A stretch of 64,000 bases of DNA from Paenibacillus mucilaginosus 3016 (GTDB lineage Bacteria > Bacillota > Bacilli > Paenibacillales > NBRC-103111), in assembly GCF_000250655.1 (NCBI RefSeq), contig NC_016935.1:3242001-3306000 (forward strand). Direction: 5' to 3'. A model generated the notes under the pieces. It saw nothing but the letters and a program-made list of their open reading frames with translations. It did no database searches and had not been told where the DNA came from. Positions within the stretch are counted from its first letter, which is position 1; each line of letters starts with the position of its first letter. Position numbers and translations under genes: made by a program. Below, in pieces: positions 8,729-18,921 of this stretch.

Positions 8729-8870
8729 GCGCTGATAAGGGCTTTGGCAGGTTATACCATTGCAGCATTTTAGGTCGGTCTATTCAAGCTTCGGGCCTCT
8801 TATCCGATACTAGATTATGGACCGGGTGCAGTTCATCCGTTCAAACTTAGTGAAAAAAGGGGTCAATGAA

Positions 8871-9923
8871 ATGTCACGGTTGACAACCAAAGCAGGACTG
8901 ATCGGCGGTGCACTGCTTCTGCTGCTTACCGCATGCAGTCCGGCGGAACCGGCTGGGCAGCAGGATAAAACGGTCATCGGCTTCTCGATGCACAACCTGA
9001 TCGACGAGCGGTGGCAGCGGGACCGCGATCACTTCGAAGCCTCGATCCGCGAGGCGGGCGCCGACGTGATTACGCTGACTGCAGGAGGGGACGAGAACAA
9101 GCAGGCCGCCCAGGCGGAGAAATTGCTTGAGCGCGGGGTGGATGTGCTCGTCATCGTCGCCCAGAATACGGAGTCGCCTCTCCTGGGGGCCGTCATAGAG
9201 AAGGCCCACAGCAAGGGCGTCAAGGTGCTGTCTTATGCGCGCCTGATCAAGAATGCCGATACGGACTTCTATGTCTCGATCGATAATGTGAAAGTCGGGG
9301 AGCTGCAGGCGGAGGAAATCCTGAAGCGGGCTCCACAGGGCAATTATGTGTATATCGGCGGCGGTCAGACCGACAACAACGCCGTTCTGCTGCGCGACGG
9401 GTCCATCCGGGTGCTGGAGAAGCACAAGGACCGGGTCACGGTCGTGGCCGACGACTATTCCGCGGATTGGAAGCCGGAGGAAGCGTACAAGCATATGAAA
9501 GCGGCGCTTGCCCGGACAGGTGGCAGCATTCAGGGCGTAGTCGCTGCCAACGACGGGACAGCCGGCGCAGCCGTACAAGCCTTGAGCGAGCTGGGGCTGG
9601 CAGGCAAGGTGCCGGTATCCGGCCAGGATGCCGAGCTTGAGGCGCTTCAGCGCGTCGTCCGCGGCACGCAGGCCATGACGATCTTCCTGCCGATTGAGAA
9701 CATGGCGAAAGCCGCGGCCGATGCGGCCCTGGCGTTTGCCGGAGGGCAGGAGCCGGTATCCAACCATAAGGTGCCGAACGGCAAAAAAGACGTTCCGTCG
9801 CATCTCCTGGAGCCGGTGGTCGTCACGAAAGAGAATGTGGCGACTACGGTCGTCAAAGCGGGTTACGCCGCCATGGAGGACGTCTTCCAGGGCGTTCCGA
9901 AGGAACAGTGGCCGCAGCCGTAA
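8871..9923 (+). CDS. xylose-binding-type sugar lipoprotein (XylF-like)
   Basis: A 350-residue lipoprotein with a lipobox ending at Cys20-22 (LLLLLTAC), so it is anchored outside the membrane. The rest is a type 1 periplasmic-binding fold very similar to E. coli XylF: ERWQRDRDHFE, RGVDVLVIVAQN, DFYVSIDNVKVGELQA, PQGNYVYIGGGQTDNNA, VVAANDGTAGAAVQALSELGL, VSGQDAELEALQRVVRGTQ and KKDVPSHLL all align with XylF blocks. It probably binds D-xylose or a similar pentose. There is no ABC ATPase or permease beside it. Instead a chemoreceptor follows after 37 bases, suggesting a sensing role. Start ATG 8871 is 9 bases after AAGGGG. Confidence 0.9.
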   Translation: MSRLTTKAGLIGGALLLLLTACSPAEPAGQQDKTVIGFSMHNLIDERWQRDRDHFEASIREAGADVITLTAGGDENKQAAQAEKLLERGVDVLVIVAQNTESPLLGAVIEKAHSKGVKVLSYARLIKNADTDFYVSIDNVKVGELQAEEILKRAPQGNYVYIGGGQTDNNAVLLRDGSIRVLEKHKDRVTVVADDYSADWKPEEAYKHMKAALARTGGSIQGVVAANDGTAGAAVQALSELGLAGKVPVSGQDAELEALQRVVRGTQAMTIFLPIENMAKAAADAALAFAGGQEPVSNHKVPNGKKDVPSHLLEPVVVTKENVATTVVKAGYAAMEDVFQGVPKEQWPQP

Positions 9924-9960
9924 GGGCAGCGGTCAATCATAAGAGGGAGAGAGAACTGTC

Positions 9961-11664
9961 ATGAGATTTTCCATACGCGCCAAACTGATCAGCGGGTTCC
10001 TGCTCTGCACGTTCCTGCTGGTGATCGCGAACGCGGTCGGCCTCTTCCGGATTTCCATGCTGGGCGACGCCGTAACCCGAATCACCTCGGTCCATCTCCA
10101 GCAGGTTATCCTGATCAATGACATGGGCCAGTCAATGAAGAACATGGAGAACAGCATGCTCCAGATGCTGAGCACCGCCAAGTACAGCGAAATCCAGGAG
10201 CTGAAGAAGGCGATCGCAGACGAGCAGGAGAAGATGAAGGAGCTTCGCGCCAAGTACGAGAGCATGCCGCAGGGGCACGGTACGGAAGGGCTCTACTACC
10301 AGTTCACGAATGACTGGGAAGCCTTCGAGGGCACCATCCCGCAGCTGATCCAGGAAGTGGAGACGCCGGGGAGCTCGCTTGCCGAGACCAAAACGATCAA
10401 TCTGATGAAATACCTCAGCCGGAAGGCCAATGCTTCGGCTGAGGAGCTCGTCCAAGCCAACCGGGCGGAAGCTGAGCGGCAATCGACGGCTGCGGGCCGG
10501 ATCATCACGTCGAGCAAAACGATCATGATCACGCTCGGCCTGATCGCCATGCTCTTCGCCGTCGCGGCAGCCGCCTGGATCTCCATGCAGATCGGCGGGG
10601 CGATCCGCCGCTTGTCGGCCTATGTGTCCCGCATCGCCGAAGGCGACCTCACGGCGGAAGCGCCGGTGATAACGCTCCGGGACGAAGTCGGCGATCTCTC
10701 GAAGGACATCGGCGGCCTCGCCGTAAGCCTGCGGGAGAAGCTGTCGAACATCATTCTCGCTTCGCAGCAGGTTGCCGCCACCTCCGAGCAGCTGACGGCT
10801 TCGGCCGAACAGACGGCGCAGGCCACGGAAGTCATCACGGTGGCGGTACAGGAGATCGCCGACGGCTCCGAGAAGCAGAGCCGCACGATGCAGCAGTCGC
10901 TCGAATCTTCGCGCCAGCTGGACCGCAGCGTAGACGGGGTCAACCGCTCGCTCGAAGACGTTTCGAATACGTCGAACGAAGCGATCGGCCACGCCCGGCA
11001 GGGGAACCTGGTCGTAGGCGAGTCGGTCGCGCAGATCGGCCGCATTGAGGAGAAGGTGTCCGCATCGTCCGGATATGTCTTCGCCCTCGGAGAGAAGTCG
11101 GCGCAGATCGGCGACATCGTCTCCCTGATCTCGACGATCGCCACGCAGACGAACCTGCTCGCGCTCAATGCGGCTATCGAAGCGGCCCGCTCGGGCGAAC
11201 ACGGCAGAGGCTTCGCCGTCGTCGCCGAGGAAGTGCGCAAGCTCGCGGAGCAGTCCCGGATGGCCGCCGACCAGATTCATGCCCTGATCACCGAGATCCA
11301 GGGAGGCATCACGCATGCAATGACTTCGATGGAAGAAGGCAATGCGGCGGTGAAGGAAGGCACGGTTATCATCGGACAGGCGGGCTCGGCGTTCGAGCAT
11401 ATCCGCCGTTCGATCGAAGGGGTTCACGCCATCGCGCAGAAGGCGGTGCAGGATGCGCAGCAGATCCGTCACGAGACCGCCCAGGTGGTCTCCGACATTA
11501 ACGTGATCTCGGGCGTGGCGCAGGAAGCTTCCCAGCATGCCCAGGGCGTGGCCGCTTCGGCGGAGGAACAGAATGCGACGATGGAGGAGATTGCGGCCGC
11601 ATCCGCCATGCTTTCCCGCCTGGCGGAAGACCTGCAGGATTCACTTGCCATTTTCAAGCTTTAA
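9961..11664 (+). CDS. methyl-accepting chemotaxis protein
   Basis: A 567-residue transmembrane chemoreceptor. TM1 is about residues 9-30, an extracellular helical ligand domain of about 155 residues follows, TM2 is about 186-210, then HAMP (about 211-265) and a long methyl-accepting cytoplasmic coiled coil. The signalling tip is intact ([20 protein letters not shown], then [16 protein letters not shown]), so it should dock CheA/CheW. The extracellular part has no recognised Cache or PAS sequence and looks like a four-helix bundle. It lies 37 bases behind the xylose-binding lipoprotein, with which it probably works. Confidence 0.93.
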   Translation: MRFSIRAKLISGFLLCTFLLVIANAVGLFRISMLGDAVTRITSVHLQQVILINDMGQSMKNMENSMLQMLSTAKYSEIQELKKAIADEQEKMKELRAKYESMPQGHGTEGLYYQFTNDWEAFEGTIPQLIQEVETPGSSLAETKTINLMKYLSRKANASAEELVQANRAEAERQSTAAGRIITSSKTIMITLGLIAMLFAVAAAAWISMQIGGAIRRLSAYVSRIAEGDLTAEAPVITLRDEVGDLSKDIGGLAVSLREKLSNIILASQQVAATSEQLTASAEQTAQATEVITVAVQEIADGSEKQSRTMQQSLESSRQLDRSVDGVNRSLEDVSNTSNEAIGHARQGNLVVGESVAQIGRIEEKVSASSGYVFALGEKSAQIGDIVSLISTIATQTNLLALNAAIEAARSGEHGRGFAVVAEEVRKLAEQSRMAADQIHALITEIQGGITHAMTSMEEGNAAVKEGTVIIGQAGSAFEHIRRSIEGVHAIAQKAVQDAQQIRHETAQVVSDINVISGVAQEASQHAQGVAASAEEQNATMEEIAAASAMLSRLAEDLQDSLAIFKL

Positions 11665-11679
11665 TCCGGTATATGATGG

Positions 11680-11708
11680 GACCCGTCTGTAATGCGGCGG
11701 GTCTTCCA
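11680..11708 (+). terminator. probable weak terminator after the chemoreceptor
   Basis: GACCCG...CGGGTC stem with a short T-containing tail (TTCCATT). Confidence 0.45.
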
Positions 11709-11852
11709 TTATAATGTTCGACAAAAATATGAGATAATAGTTCATAATTCGACAAAATGGGTAGACACCGTACCATGCCCCTCACTATAATATGAGTAAT
11801 TGTTCTGCACGTCCCAAGCACACATCACGATTACGCATCAAGGAGGCTTGAA

Positions 11853-14276
11853 ATGCACCCGACCGAACAGGGTATCGAAGGCTCGTATGACTGGGTCCTC
11901 GTCCTGCTGTCCTATCTTATTGCCGTCATCGCTTCGTATACCGCTCTCGATATGGGAGGACGGGTTTCTTCTTCGCAAGGCCGTGCCCGCTCGGCCTGGC
12001 TGCTCTGCGGCGCCGCAGCGATGGGGATCGGCATCTGGTCCATGCACTTTGTGGCGATGCTGGCTTTCCGGCTGCCTGTACATACCAGCTATGATCTCGG
12101 GCTCGTTCTGCTGTCCATGCTGTTTGCGGTTCTGGGATCCTATGCAGCCTTGTTCATGATCGCCCGGCCGCAGCTGACCGTGGGCCGGCTGAGCACTGGG
12201 AGCCTGCTTATGGGCAGCGCGGTGGCGGCTATGCATTATACCGGTATGGCTTCCATGCGGATGGAAGCTGTCATCACGTATGCGCCGGTGCCTTTTGCCG
12301 CATCGCTTGTCATCGCCGTAGGCGCTTCGGCGGCGGCCATGTGGCTTACCTTTTACTTCCGCGGGGAAGGCGGCATCAGGGCCTTCTACCGCAAGCTGAT
12401 CAGCGGTCTTGTCATGGGCGGGGCCATTGTCGGCATGCACTACACGGGGATGGCGGCGGCGCACTTTACCGAAAGCGGGGCTTCGGCCCACGGCATGGTG
12501 ATGGGAGGCGCGTATCTTGGTTATGCGGTTGGCCTCGCCACGCTGATCGTGCTGTCCACCGCCCTCGTGACGGCCTTCTTCGACCGCCGGATCGCCAGTG
12601 CCACGGCCAAGCTGTCGGAGAGCGAGCAGCAGTTCAAATCGCTGTTCGAGCATAATCTAGACGGGGTTGTCGCCTTTGATCTGCAGGGCAGGGTTACCGC
12701 TGTCAATCCGGCGGTGACAAGGATCACGGGGTACACCCAGGAGGAGTCGCTGGAAATTCATCTGACCGAGCTCCGCTCCGCCTCGAACCCGGGAGACCTT
12801 CAGAGGTATTTTCACCAGGCTGTCTCCGAGAATTCGTCCGTTAAGTTCGAGTCCGTAGTTCGGCATAAGCGGGGGCATGAGGTGGCCGTCATCGTTACTA
12901 CGGTGCCGATTGTCGTAGACGAAGAGGTCACCGGCGTCTACGGCATTATTCAGGATATTACGAGGAACAGGGAGGCCGAGCAGCTGATCAAGCATATGGC
13001 CTACCATGATGATCTCACGGGACTGCCGAACCGCCGGTATCTGCTTGCCCGGATCCGGGAGCTTGGCACGAACCCCGGTGCGATGCTGCTGCTGCTCGAC
13101 ATCGACCGATTCAAAATGTTGAACGACTCGATCGGGGCAAGACTGGGAGATGAACTCCTGCGCCAGCTTGCCGGAAGACTCCGGTCGGAGGCGGGCGAGG
13201 CCGGTACGGCCGCCCGGATCGGCAGCGACGAATTCGCGGTCCTCTTCCCCTGGAGCGGGGGACAGGGGGAACCGGAGAAGCTGGCCGGCCGGATCATGGA
13301 GGCGCTCAGCCGGCAGTATGACCTGGATGCGCACAAGCTGCATCTCAGTGTCAGCGCAGGCTACGACCTGTCGGCCGGCTGCGATAACCATGAGCTTCTG
13401 CTGGAGCACGCGGGCACAGCCTTGTTCCAGTCGAAGAAGGAGGGGCTCGGCAGAGCGCTGGCGTACACCGCGGAGATGGATGCCGCGACAAGGGAGAAGC
13501 TGGAGCTCGAGAAGGGACTGCGCGAGGCTCTGGAGCGGGAGCAGTTCGAGGTGCATTACCAGCCGCAGCTCGATATGTTCGGGAACCTGATCGGCTCGGA
13601 GGCGCTCGTGCGCTGGCGGCATCCGGAGCGCGGGTATATTCCGCCGGGTGTCTTCATCCCGGTGGCGGAAGAGAACGGTCTCATCAATCCGATCGGCAGC
13701 TGGGTGCTGCGGACCGCCTGCCGGCAGAACCGCGCTTGGCAGCTCGAAGGCCGGGCGCCCGTGCCGGTGTCCGTCAACCTGTCGATCAAGCAGTTCGAGC
13801 AGCCGAACCTCGTGGAGATCGTGCAGTCCGCCCTCGCCGATTCCGGTCTTACGCCGCAGTATCTCGAGCTTGAGATCACCGAGAGCATGGCGATGAATGC
13901 CGCGGCCACCGAAGGCACACTCTACCTGCTCAAGGCGCTCGGCGTCAAAGTCAGCATGGACGACTTCGGTACGGGCTACAGCTCGCTGAGCTACCTGAAC
14001 CGGTTCCCGATCGACAAGCTGAAGATCGACCAGTCCTTTGTCCGCGACCTCTTCAAGGAGGAGAGCGGGGCGTCGATCGTCGCCACGATCGTTGCCATGG
14101 CCCATCACCTGAAGCTGTCGGTGATCGCCGAAGGCGTGGAGACCCGTGAGCAGCTGGAGTTTCTGCGCGAGCAGAAGTGCGATCAGGTGCAGGGCTATTA
14201 TTACAGCCCGCCCCTGAAGCCCGAGGCGTTCAGCCGGTTCTGGGACGAGCTGGAGAACGGAACGAAGAAGGGGTAG
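11853..14276 (+). CDS. MHYT-PAS-GGDEF-EAL c-di-GMP protein, GGDEF degenerate
   Basis: An 807-residue membrane signalling protein. Residues about 1-245 are a seven-helix MHYT sensor with three MHF/MHYTGM motifs (SMHFVAM, AMHYTGMASM, GMHYTGMAAA), thought to bind a metal for gas sensing. A PAS domain spans about 255-370 and a GGDEF domain about 380-545. There the signature reads RIGSDEF (Asp459), with the second Gly replaced by Ser. An EAL domain (about 555-795) has its catalytic motifs intact: EAL at Glu583, LEITES, DDFGTGYSSL, KIDQSFV, AEGVE and QGYYYSPP. It is therefore probably a c-di-GMP phosphodiesterase whose GGDEF part is regulatory. Start ATG 11853 follows AAGGAGG. Confidence 0.92.
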   Translation: MHPTEQGIEGSYDWVLVLLSYLIAVIASYTALDMGGRVSSSQGRARSAWLLCGAAAMGIGIWSMHFVAMLAFRLPVHTSYDLGLVLLSMLFAVLGSYAALFMIARPQLTVGRLSTGSLLMGSAVAAMHYTGMASMRMEAVITYAPVPFAASLVIAVGASAAAMWLTFYFRGEGGIRAFYRKLISGLVMGGAIVGMHYTGMAAAHFTESGASAHGMVMGGAYLGYAVGLATLIVLSTALVTAFFDRRIASATAKLSESEQQFKSLFEHNLDGVVAFDLQGRVTAVNPAVTRITGYTQEESLEIHLTELRSASNPGDLQRYFHQAVSENSSVKFESVVRHKRGHEVAVIVTTVPIVVDEEVTGVYGIIQDITRNREAEQLIKHMAYHDDLTGLPNRRYLLARIRELGTNPGAMLLLLDIDRFKMLNDSIGARLGDELLRQLAGRLRSEAGEAGTAARIGSDEFAVLFPWSGGQGEPEKLAGRIMEALSRQYDLDAHKLHLSVSAGYDLSAGCDNHELLLEHAGTALFQSKKEGLGRALAYTAEMDAATREKLELEKGLREALEREQFEVHYQPQLDMFGNLIGSEALVRWRHPERGYIPPGVFIPVAEENGLINPIGSWVLRTACRQNRAWQLEGRAPVPVSVNLSIKQFEQPNLVEIVQSALADSGLTPQYLELEITESMAMNAAATEGTLYLLKALGVKVSMDDFGTGYSSLSYLNRFPIDKLKIDQSFVRDLFKEESGASIVATIVAMAHHLKLSVIAEGVETREQLEFLREQKCDQVQGYYYSPPLKPEAFSRFWDELENGTKKG

Positions 14277-14316
14277 ACGCCCCTGCTGCCGGACCGGATA
14301 GGGCCGGAATACGCCA

Positions 14317-14360
14317 AAGCCGCCAATCCTGCAGATGCTGGATTGGCGGCTTATTATTTT
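14317..14360 (+). terminator. intrinsic terminator after the MHYT gene
   Basis: 13-bp stem AAGCCGCCAATCC / GGATTGGCGGCTT with a 10-base loop, followed by ATTATTTT. Confidence 0.85.
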
Positions 14361-14422
14361 CGCTCGATGTAATTATTTTTGCGTTCCGTTGAGCTTCGCT
14401 CAAAGGTCACTTACAAAAATAA

Positions 14423-14508
14423 TACATCTCGCTGGCAGAAAAAGATAAAAGACAAAAGATAAAAAAGAACCATCACACTTACATCTTGCTGGCAGAAAAA
14501 GATAAAAG
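14423..14508. repeat. A-rich direct repeat, two copies
   Basis: A 29-bp direct repeat with one mismatch (14423-14451 and 14480-14508); the core is GCTGGCAGAAAAAGATAAAAG. It lies between convergent genes, in an unusually A-rich stretch for this GC-rich window. Function unknown. Confidence 0.7.
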
Positions 14509-14523
14509 CATTAAAGATTACGA

Positions 14524-15543
14524 CTATTCCTTCAACCGCTGGCGCTGAGTGGAGGCTCGTGGAATCAGCGTAGGCAGGAGGAGACGGTTCTCCACCCCGG
14601 TCACCGAGCCGTCGATCCGCTCCATGAGCATGGAGGCCGCGTGGATGCCGAGCTCGAAGGTGTCGAGATGCAGACAGGTGAGCGGCGGCGTCGTGTAGGG
14701 GGCCAGCGGATAGTCGTCGAAGGTGGCGACGCAGATGTCCCCCGGGACGCGGAAGTTCGCTTCCTGCAGCGCCTGGAGCACGCCGAAGGCGACGTAATTG
14801 CTGATGGTGATGATCCCGTCGGGGGCATATCCCGAAGCCAGGAGCTCCTTCGTCAGCCGATATCCTTCGGCTGCGCTTCCTTCGCAGCAGGAGACCGTGC
14901 CTTCGAGGCCGTGGGCCTTCAGGCTCCGGTGGAACCCCGTGCTGCGGCTTTCGAAGATCGAGTCGGCGGGCTCGCCGCCCAGGAACGCAAGCTTCCGGCA
15001 GCCCTGCTCCACGAGGTGGTCCGTCAGCATGCCGGATCCGAGGGCGTTGTCGATATCGACGGAGCTGACCCCTTCGGTATCCGCAATCCGCCCGATGGAG
15101 ACGAAGGGGAATTCGAGCTGAAGCAGCTCATCGACCTGTTCCCGCGTCAGGATGGATTTCTCCATAATGAGCCCGTCGACCTTACGTCCGCGGACCAGCC
15201 GGTTCATGAAGTTGTCCGGGCCCGAAGACTGGATGTTCGAGATCGTCAGCTCGTAATGAAGCGGGCCGGCCACACTCTCGATTCCGCCGATGATCGTGTA
15301 GAAGAAGTGGTTGAGAAAATCGGCCCTTCGTGACAAGTCGACCAGCATTCCGATCGTGGAGCTGCTCTGTCTTGCCAGCTGGGTGGCGATGGTGCTCGGC
15401 GTATAGTTCATCTGCTTCATGATGGCCCGCACCCGGCGTTTGGTGTCGGGGGATACGGTTGGCGCATCGTTCATGACTTTGGACACCGTCGATTTGGCAA
15501 CGTTCGCCGCCCTGGCGATGTCGTTGATCGTTACTTTTTTCAT
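14524..15543 (-). CDS. LacI family transcriptional regulator
   Basis: A 339-residue LacI-type regulator. The N-terminal helix-turn-helix is textbook (KKVTINDIARAANVAKSTVS, then KVMNDAPTVSPDTKRRV), followed by a hinge and a sugar-binding effector domain (about 60-335; FDDYPLAPYTTPPLT is the usual domain-swap region). It is transcribed after the frameshifted Gfo/Idh/MocA oxidoreductase with a 46-base gap, so the two probably form one unit for an unknown sugar or inositol-like compound. The start is the ATG at 15543; the longer in-frame extension is not LacI-like. Confidence 0.92.
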   Translation of the reverse strand: MKKVTINDIARAANVAKSTVSKVMNDAPTVSPDTKRRVRAIMKQMNYTPSTIATQLARQSSSTIGMLVDLSRRADFLNHFFYTIIGGIESVAGPLHYELTISNIQSSGPDNFMNRLVRGRKVDGLIMEKSILTREQVDELLQLEFPFVSIGRIADTEGVSSVDIDNALGSGMLTDHLVEQGCRKLAFLGGEPADSIFESRSTGFHRSLKAHGLEGTVSCCEGSAAEGYRLTKELLASGYAPDGIITISNYVAFGVLQALQEANFRVPGDICVATFDDYPLAPYTTPPLTCLHLDTFELGIHAASMLMERIDGSVTGVENRLLLPTLIPRASTQRQRLKE

Positions 15544-15589
15544 GGGAAGCCGCTTCTTTCGTTCAAATAAGGTAGGACTTACGCGGATG

Positions 15590-16562
15590 TCAGCGCACAA
15601 GCGCATCCATCACCCGGCTCGTCCGGATAGCTGTGGCCGCAGTGCTCGGGGAGCTTCCGCGTCCGAGGAGCTCGTCCACGATATGCTGGATGAGCGGCTG
15701 CTGCACGTGGGCGGGATTCGGGATGAGCAGCTCTTCCACGGACCCGTCCCGCAGCAGCCGTACGGGCGCTTCGGTGAAGGTGGAGAACTCGATGCGTCCC
15801 CGGGTGCCTGTTATTTCGTTATACTCCAGGTTCCGGTCCGCCGCAAAGCACCAGGTGCCGGTGCCGTGCGCGCCGGATTCGAACCGGTAGGCGCCCGTTA
15901 CCGTGTCCTTGGCTTCATAGTAGCCGCCGAGGTTCGAGGAGAACCCGCTGGCGGCGCCGATGGGGCCGAGCAGGTAATCAAGCAGGTCGAGCGTATGGCT
16001 CGCCAGGTCGAAGAAGTAGCCGCCGCCCGACAGCTCGGGCCGGGTCCGCCAGGAGGCCGAGGTGCCGTTCACCTCATCCGGCTTGGGCCTGGCCACATGC
16101 ATGGTATTGACGGCAAGCACCTCGCCGATCGCTCCGGCGTCCAGCCACTGCTTCACCTGAACGAACCGCGGAAGCGCCCTCCGGTAGTAGGCGACGTAGA
16201 TGGGGACGCCGCTGCGTTCGGAGGCGGCCGTCATTTCTTCGCATTCCGCCGCATTCAGCGCCATCGGCTTCTCGACGTACACGGGCTTGCCGGCCCGGCA
16301 CGCTTCAATGGCATACGATTTGTGGAACGCGGGCGGCGTTGCGATATAGACGGCGTCCACTTCCTCGTCCGCAATGAGATCTTCGGCCTGGTCGTACCAT
16401 TTCGGTATGCCGTGCCCTTCTTGCGTAATCCTCCGCAAGCCGCCCGTCTCTTCTCATCACGGCGGTCAGCCGGGAGCCGTCGGCCTGCTGGAGCGCCGGA
16501 CCGCTTTTGACTTCCGTCACATTGCCGCAGCCGATGATGCCCCATCTGATCTCTTTGTTCAT
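15590..16562 (-). pseudogene. Gfo/Idh/MocA family oxidoreductase, frameshifted
   Basis: A NAD(P)-dependent sugar or inositol dehydrogenase-type gene of about 323 residues, split by one extra base. The first part (from ATG 16562) reads KEIRWGIIGCGNVTEVKSGP with the GxGxx Rossmann loop and runs to EDYARR. The other frame then continues HGIPKWYDQAEDLI, IATPPAFH and VEKPMALN (the conserved EKP Lys) through to the end. The break is in a CCC run at about 16415-16417 (one base too many). Apart from that the protein is complete and well conserved. It could be a recent inactivating mutation or a sequence error. Upstream of and co-oriented with the LacI gene. Confidence 0.85.
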
Positions 16563-16899
16563 CCTTTGCCTCATCCTCTCCTGCCGGCATTTGGTCCCAT
16601 CCATTATATCAAGGGGGGGAGCGGGGGGCCACTTTCTTTTCCCCGGTGGCGGAGGCGGCCCTCTGTCTTGTCTTTTTTTGGAGAGCAGTGCTATAATGTG
16701 AGATACCATCGGATGCTTTCCGGATTTTGGGACACGTTCGTTCCGCCTGCAGTTCCCGTTCTTGATGCGGTGTACCTGGGAGGACGGCACAAGATACAGC
16801 TCTCACACCCCCTGTAACAGCATGAGCGGGGTCTTTGGTATGAATTTGGAGAAGGTTCACAAAGTGGGCTACAACGGTAGAGATGGGGGCTGTTTCGAT

Positions 16900-17262
16900 A
16901 TGAAAAAGATACTGGTTGTCGATGATTCGCTGTTTATGCGCATGATTCTGAAGAATGTGATCCAGGAGCTGGGGTACGAGATTGCGGCCGAGGCGAGCAA
17001 CGGGATGGAAGCGCTGACAAAATATGAGGAGATCAAACCGGATCTTGTTACGCTCGATATTACGATGCCGGAGATGGACGGGATGACGGCACTCGAGGAG
17101 ATCCGCAGCCGCGACCCTGAAGCGAAGGTGATCATGGTGTCGGCCATGGGGCAGCAGGCGCTGCTGATCCGGGCGGTTTCCATGGGAGCCAGTGATTTTA
17201 TCGTGAAGCCGTTCAATAAAGACCGCGTACGCGAGGCGCTCAAGAAGGCATTCGCTTCCTGA
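16900..17262 (+). CDS. CheY-like single-domain response regulator
   Basis: A 120-residue receiver domain without an output domain. The acidic pocket (VDDS at residues 7-10), phosphoacceptor Asp53 in TLDITMPEMDG, the Ser in VSAMG and Lys in VKPF are all present. It resembles CheY of Gram-positive bacteria (FMRMILKNVI, GMTALEEI), so it may act on flagellar motors or as a phosphate sink. No kinase is adjacent. Start ATG 16900 sits 9 bases after GGGGGC; the longer in-frame extension to 16762 lacks a receiver-like sequence. Confidence 0.9.
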   Translation: MKKILVVDDSLFMRMILKNVIQELGYEIAAEASNGMEALTKYEEIKPDLVTLDITMPEMDGMTALEEIRSRDPEAKVIMVSAMGQQALLIRAVSMGASDFIVKPFNKDRVREALKKAFAS

Positions 17263-17519
17263 GGAGGGGCCGGCCGGAGCTGCTCCTTCGAAGCCCGGTT
17301 TGCTGAAGTGAAGCAGGCATGCGGTGCAGATTCCCAATTGAGATAGGGAAAGGGACATCAGAGGAGGCCGGCACTTATGCGGGCCTCTTCAGCATGGCTT
17401 CGGGCAGGTGGAGGCCGGCCGCTATTTTGAATTCGGGACAGGTACCCGTTACAATTAAGAGGGGAAAAACCGTCTGCCGGGCATCCCTCACATTTTCGTC
17501 GAAGAAGGAGTGAATCGCA

Positions 17520-18215
17520 ATGGAAGTATGGTATCATGGGCATTCCTGCGTCCAGCTGACGCACGGAGGCCATTCCCTGATTATCGATCCGTTCATTTCG
17601 GGCAACGGACTGGCCGTTACCCGTCCCGAGGACGTCAAAGTAGATCATATCCTGCTGACGCATGCGCATGCGGATCATATTCTCGATACGGTGCCGATCG
17701 CCAAAGCGAACGACGCCACGGTGGTCGCCACCTTCGAGCTGGCCGCCTATATGGGCTGGCAGGGGCTGAAGACCTTCGCGATGAACATCGGAGGGCGGAC
17801 ATCGCTCGGCTACGCGGATGTCGAGATGACGCCGGCGCTGCACAGCTCGGGCATCGTGCTGGAGGAAGAGAAGAAGATCATCTACGGCGGCATGCCGGGC
17901 GGCTTCGTCATCAAGTGGGCCGGCTTCACGATCTACCACAGCGGCGACACCTCGCTGTTCTCGGATATGAAGCTGATCGGCGAGCGCCACAGCATTGATC
18001 TGGCCTTCCTGCCGATCGGCGATGTCTTCACGATGGGGCCGGAAGACGCGGCGACCGCCGCCGCCTGGCTCGGAGCGAAGTCCGTCGTGCCGCTGCACTT
18101 CGACACCTTCCCGCCGATCCGCCAGGATGCGGAGAAGTTCGCGGCAGGGCTGTCGCAGCAGGGCATCCGAGGGATATCAATGCAGCCTGGAGAGAAGCGG
18201 GTCCTGGAGGCGTAA
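17520..18215 (+). CDS. metal-dependent hydrolase, UPF0173 (YtkL-like)
   Basis: A 231-residue metallo-beta-lactamase-fold hydrolase of the UPF0173 family. The zinc motif HAHADH spans residues 48-53, with further ligands in ALHSSG, HSGD and the C-terminal PLHFDTFP. The substrate is not known for this family. A GAAGGAG site precedes the ATG. A GNAT acetyltransferase gene follows after 37 bases, probably co-transcribed. Confidence 0.9.
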   Translation: MEVWYHGHSCVQLTHGGHSLIIDPFISGNGLAVTRPEDVKVDHILLTHAHADHILDTVPIAKANDATVVATFELAAYMGWQGLKTFAMNIGGRTSLGYADVEMTPALHSSGIVLEEEKKIIYGGMPGGFVIKWAGFTIYHSGDTSLFSDMKLIGERHSIDLAFLPIGDVFTMGPEDAATAAAWLGAKSVVPLHFDTFPPIRQDAEKFAAGLSQQGIRGISMQPGEKRVLEA

Positions 18216-18252
18216 CAGCCGGGCACCCTGCAGCATAGAGGAGGAATGGGTT

Positions 18253-18711
18253 GTGGGAGTGTTGGCAATCCCCGTAGAGACAACCGAACAGCTTGAGGAA
18301 TGCTTCGGCATCCGCAGGCGTGTGTTCGTAGAAGAGCAGCAGGTGCCGGAGGAGGAAGAGATCGACGAGTTCGATGCAAGTCCTGCCGCCTGCCGCCACT
18401 GGCTGCTGCGGGATGGAGAAGAGCCGGTCGGCACCGGACGCTGGCGCATGTATGACGGGGAGACGGCCAAGCTGCAGCGGATCGCGGTGCTGAATTCCCG
18501 CCGCGGACAAGGCCTCGGCCGGACGATCATCGAGGCGATGGAGCAGGATGTGCGGAAGGCGGGCGTGCCGGCCGTCATTCTTGACGGACAGGTGCAGGCC
18601 GAAGCCTTCTACCGCAAGCTCGGCTACGAGACGATCTCGAAGGAGCCGTTCCTTGACGCGGGCATCTGGCATGTCCGGATGCGCAAGGAGCTGCGTCCCG
18701 AGGAAGCATAG
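18253..18711 (+). CDS. GNAT family N-acetyltransferase
   Basis: A 152-residue acetyl-CoA-dependent acetyltransferase (ElaA/YjcF type: FGIRRRVFVEEQQVPEEEE is the typical opening). The acetyl-CoA loop is RRGQGLG (Q/RxxGxG/A), and AFYRKLGYE is the last conserved block. The start is GTG 18253, 8 bases after AGGAGG (18239-18244). Acceptor substrate unknown. Follows the UPF0173 gene. Confidence 0.88.
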   Translation: MGVLAIPVETTEQLEECFGIRRRVFVEEQQVPEEEEIDEFDASPAACRHWLLRDGEEPVGTGRWRMYDGETAKLQRIAVLNSRRGQGLGRTIIEAMEQDVRKAGVPAVILDGQVQAEAFYRKLGYETISKEPFLDAGIWHVRMRKELRPEEA

Positions 18712-18784
18712 CATTCAAAGGTAGGGAAGCCTAGCATCCTTGGAAGCATGACAGCCAAGGAAGCATAGAACCCGAGAAAGCATA

Positions 18785-18845
18785 ACACAAAGAAAGCACA
18801 CCACAAAGAAAGCGAAGGCCCGGGCCTCCGCTTTCTTTGTGTTAC
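18785..18845. terminator. bidirectional terminator hairpin
   Basis: A 19-bp stem with one internal mismatch, arms CACAAAGAAAGCG...AGGCCC and GGGCCT...CGCTTTCTTTGTG (18802-18841), between convergent genes. The left arm is duplicated just upstream (ACACAAAGAAAGC, 18785-18797). Several near-repeats of GAAGCAT lie at 18705-18780. Confidence 0.8.
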
Positions 18846-18921
18846 GGACTGCAGGCAGCAGACACGGCGGAAGGGAGTCTTCCTGCCGAATGCCTGCAAG
18901 CCCGCTCAAGCTTGTCAGCCG

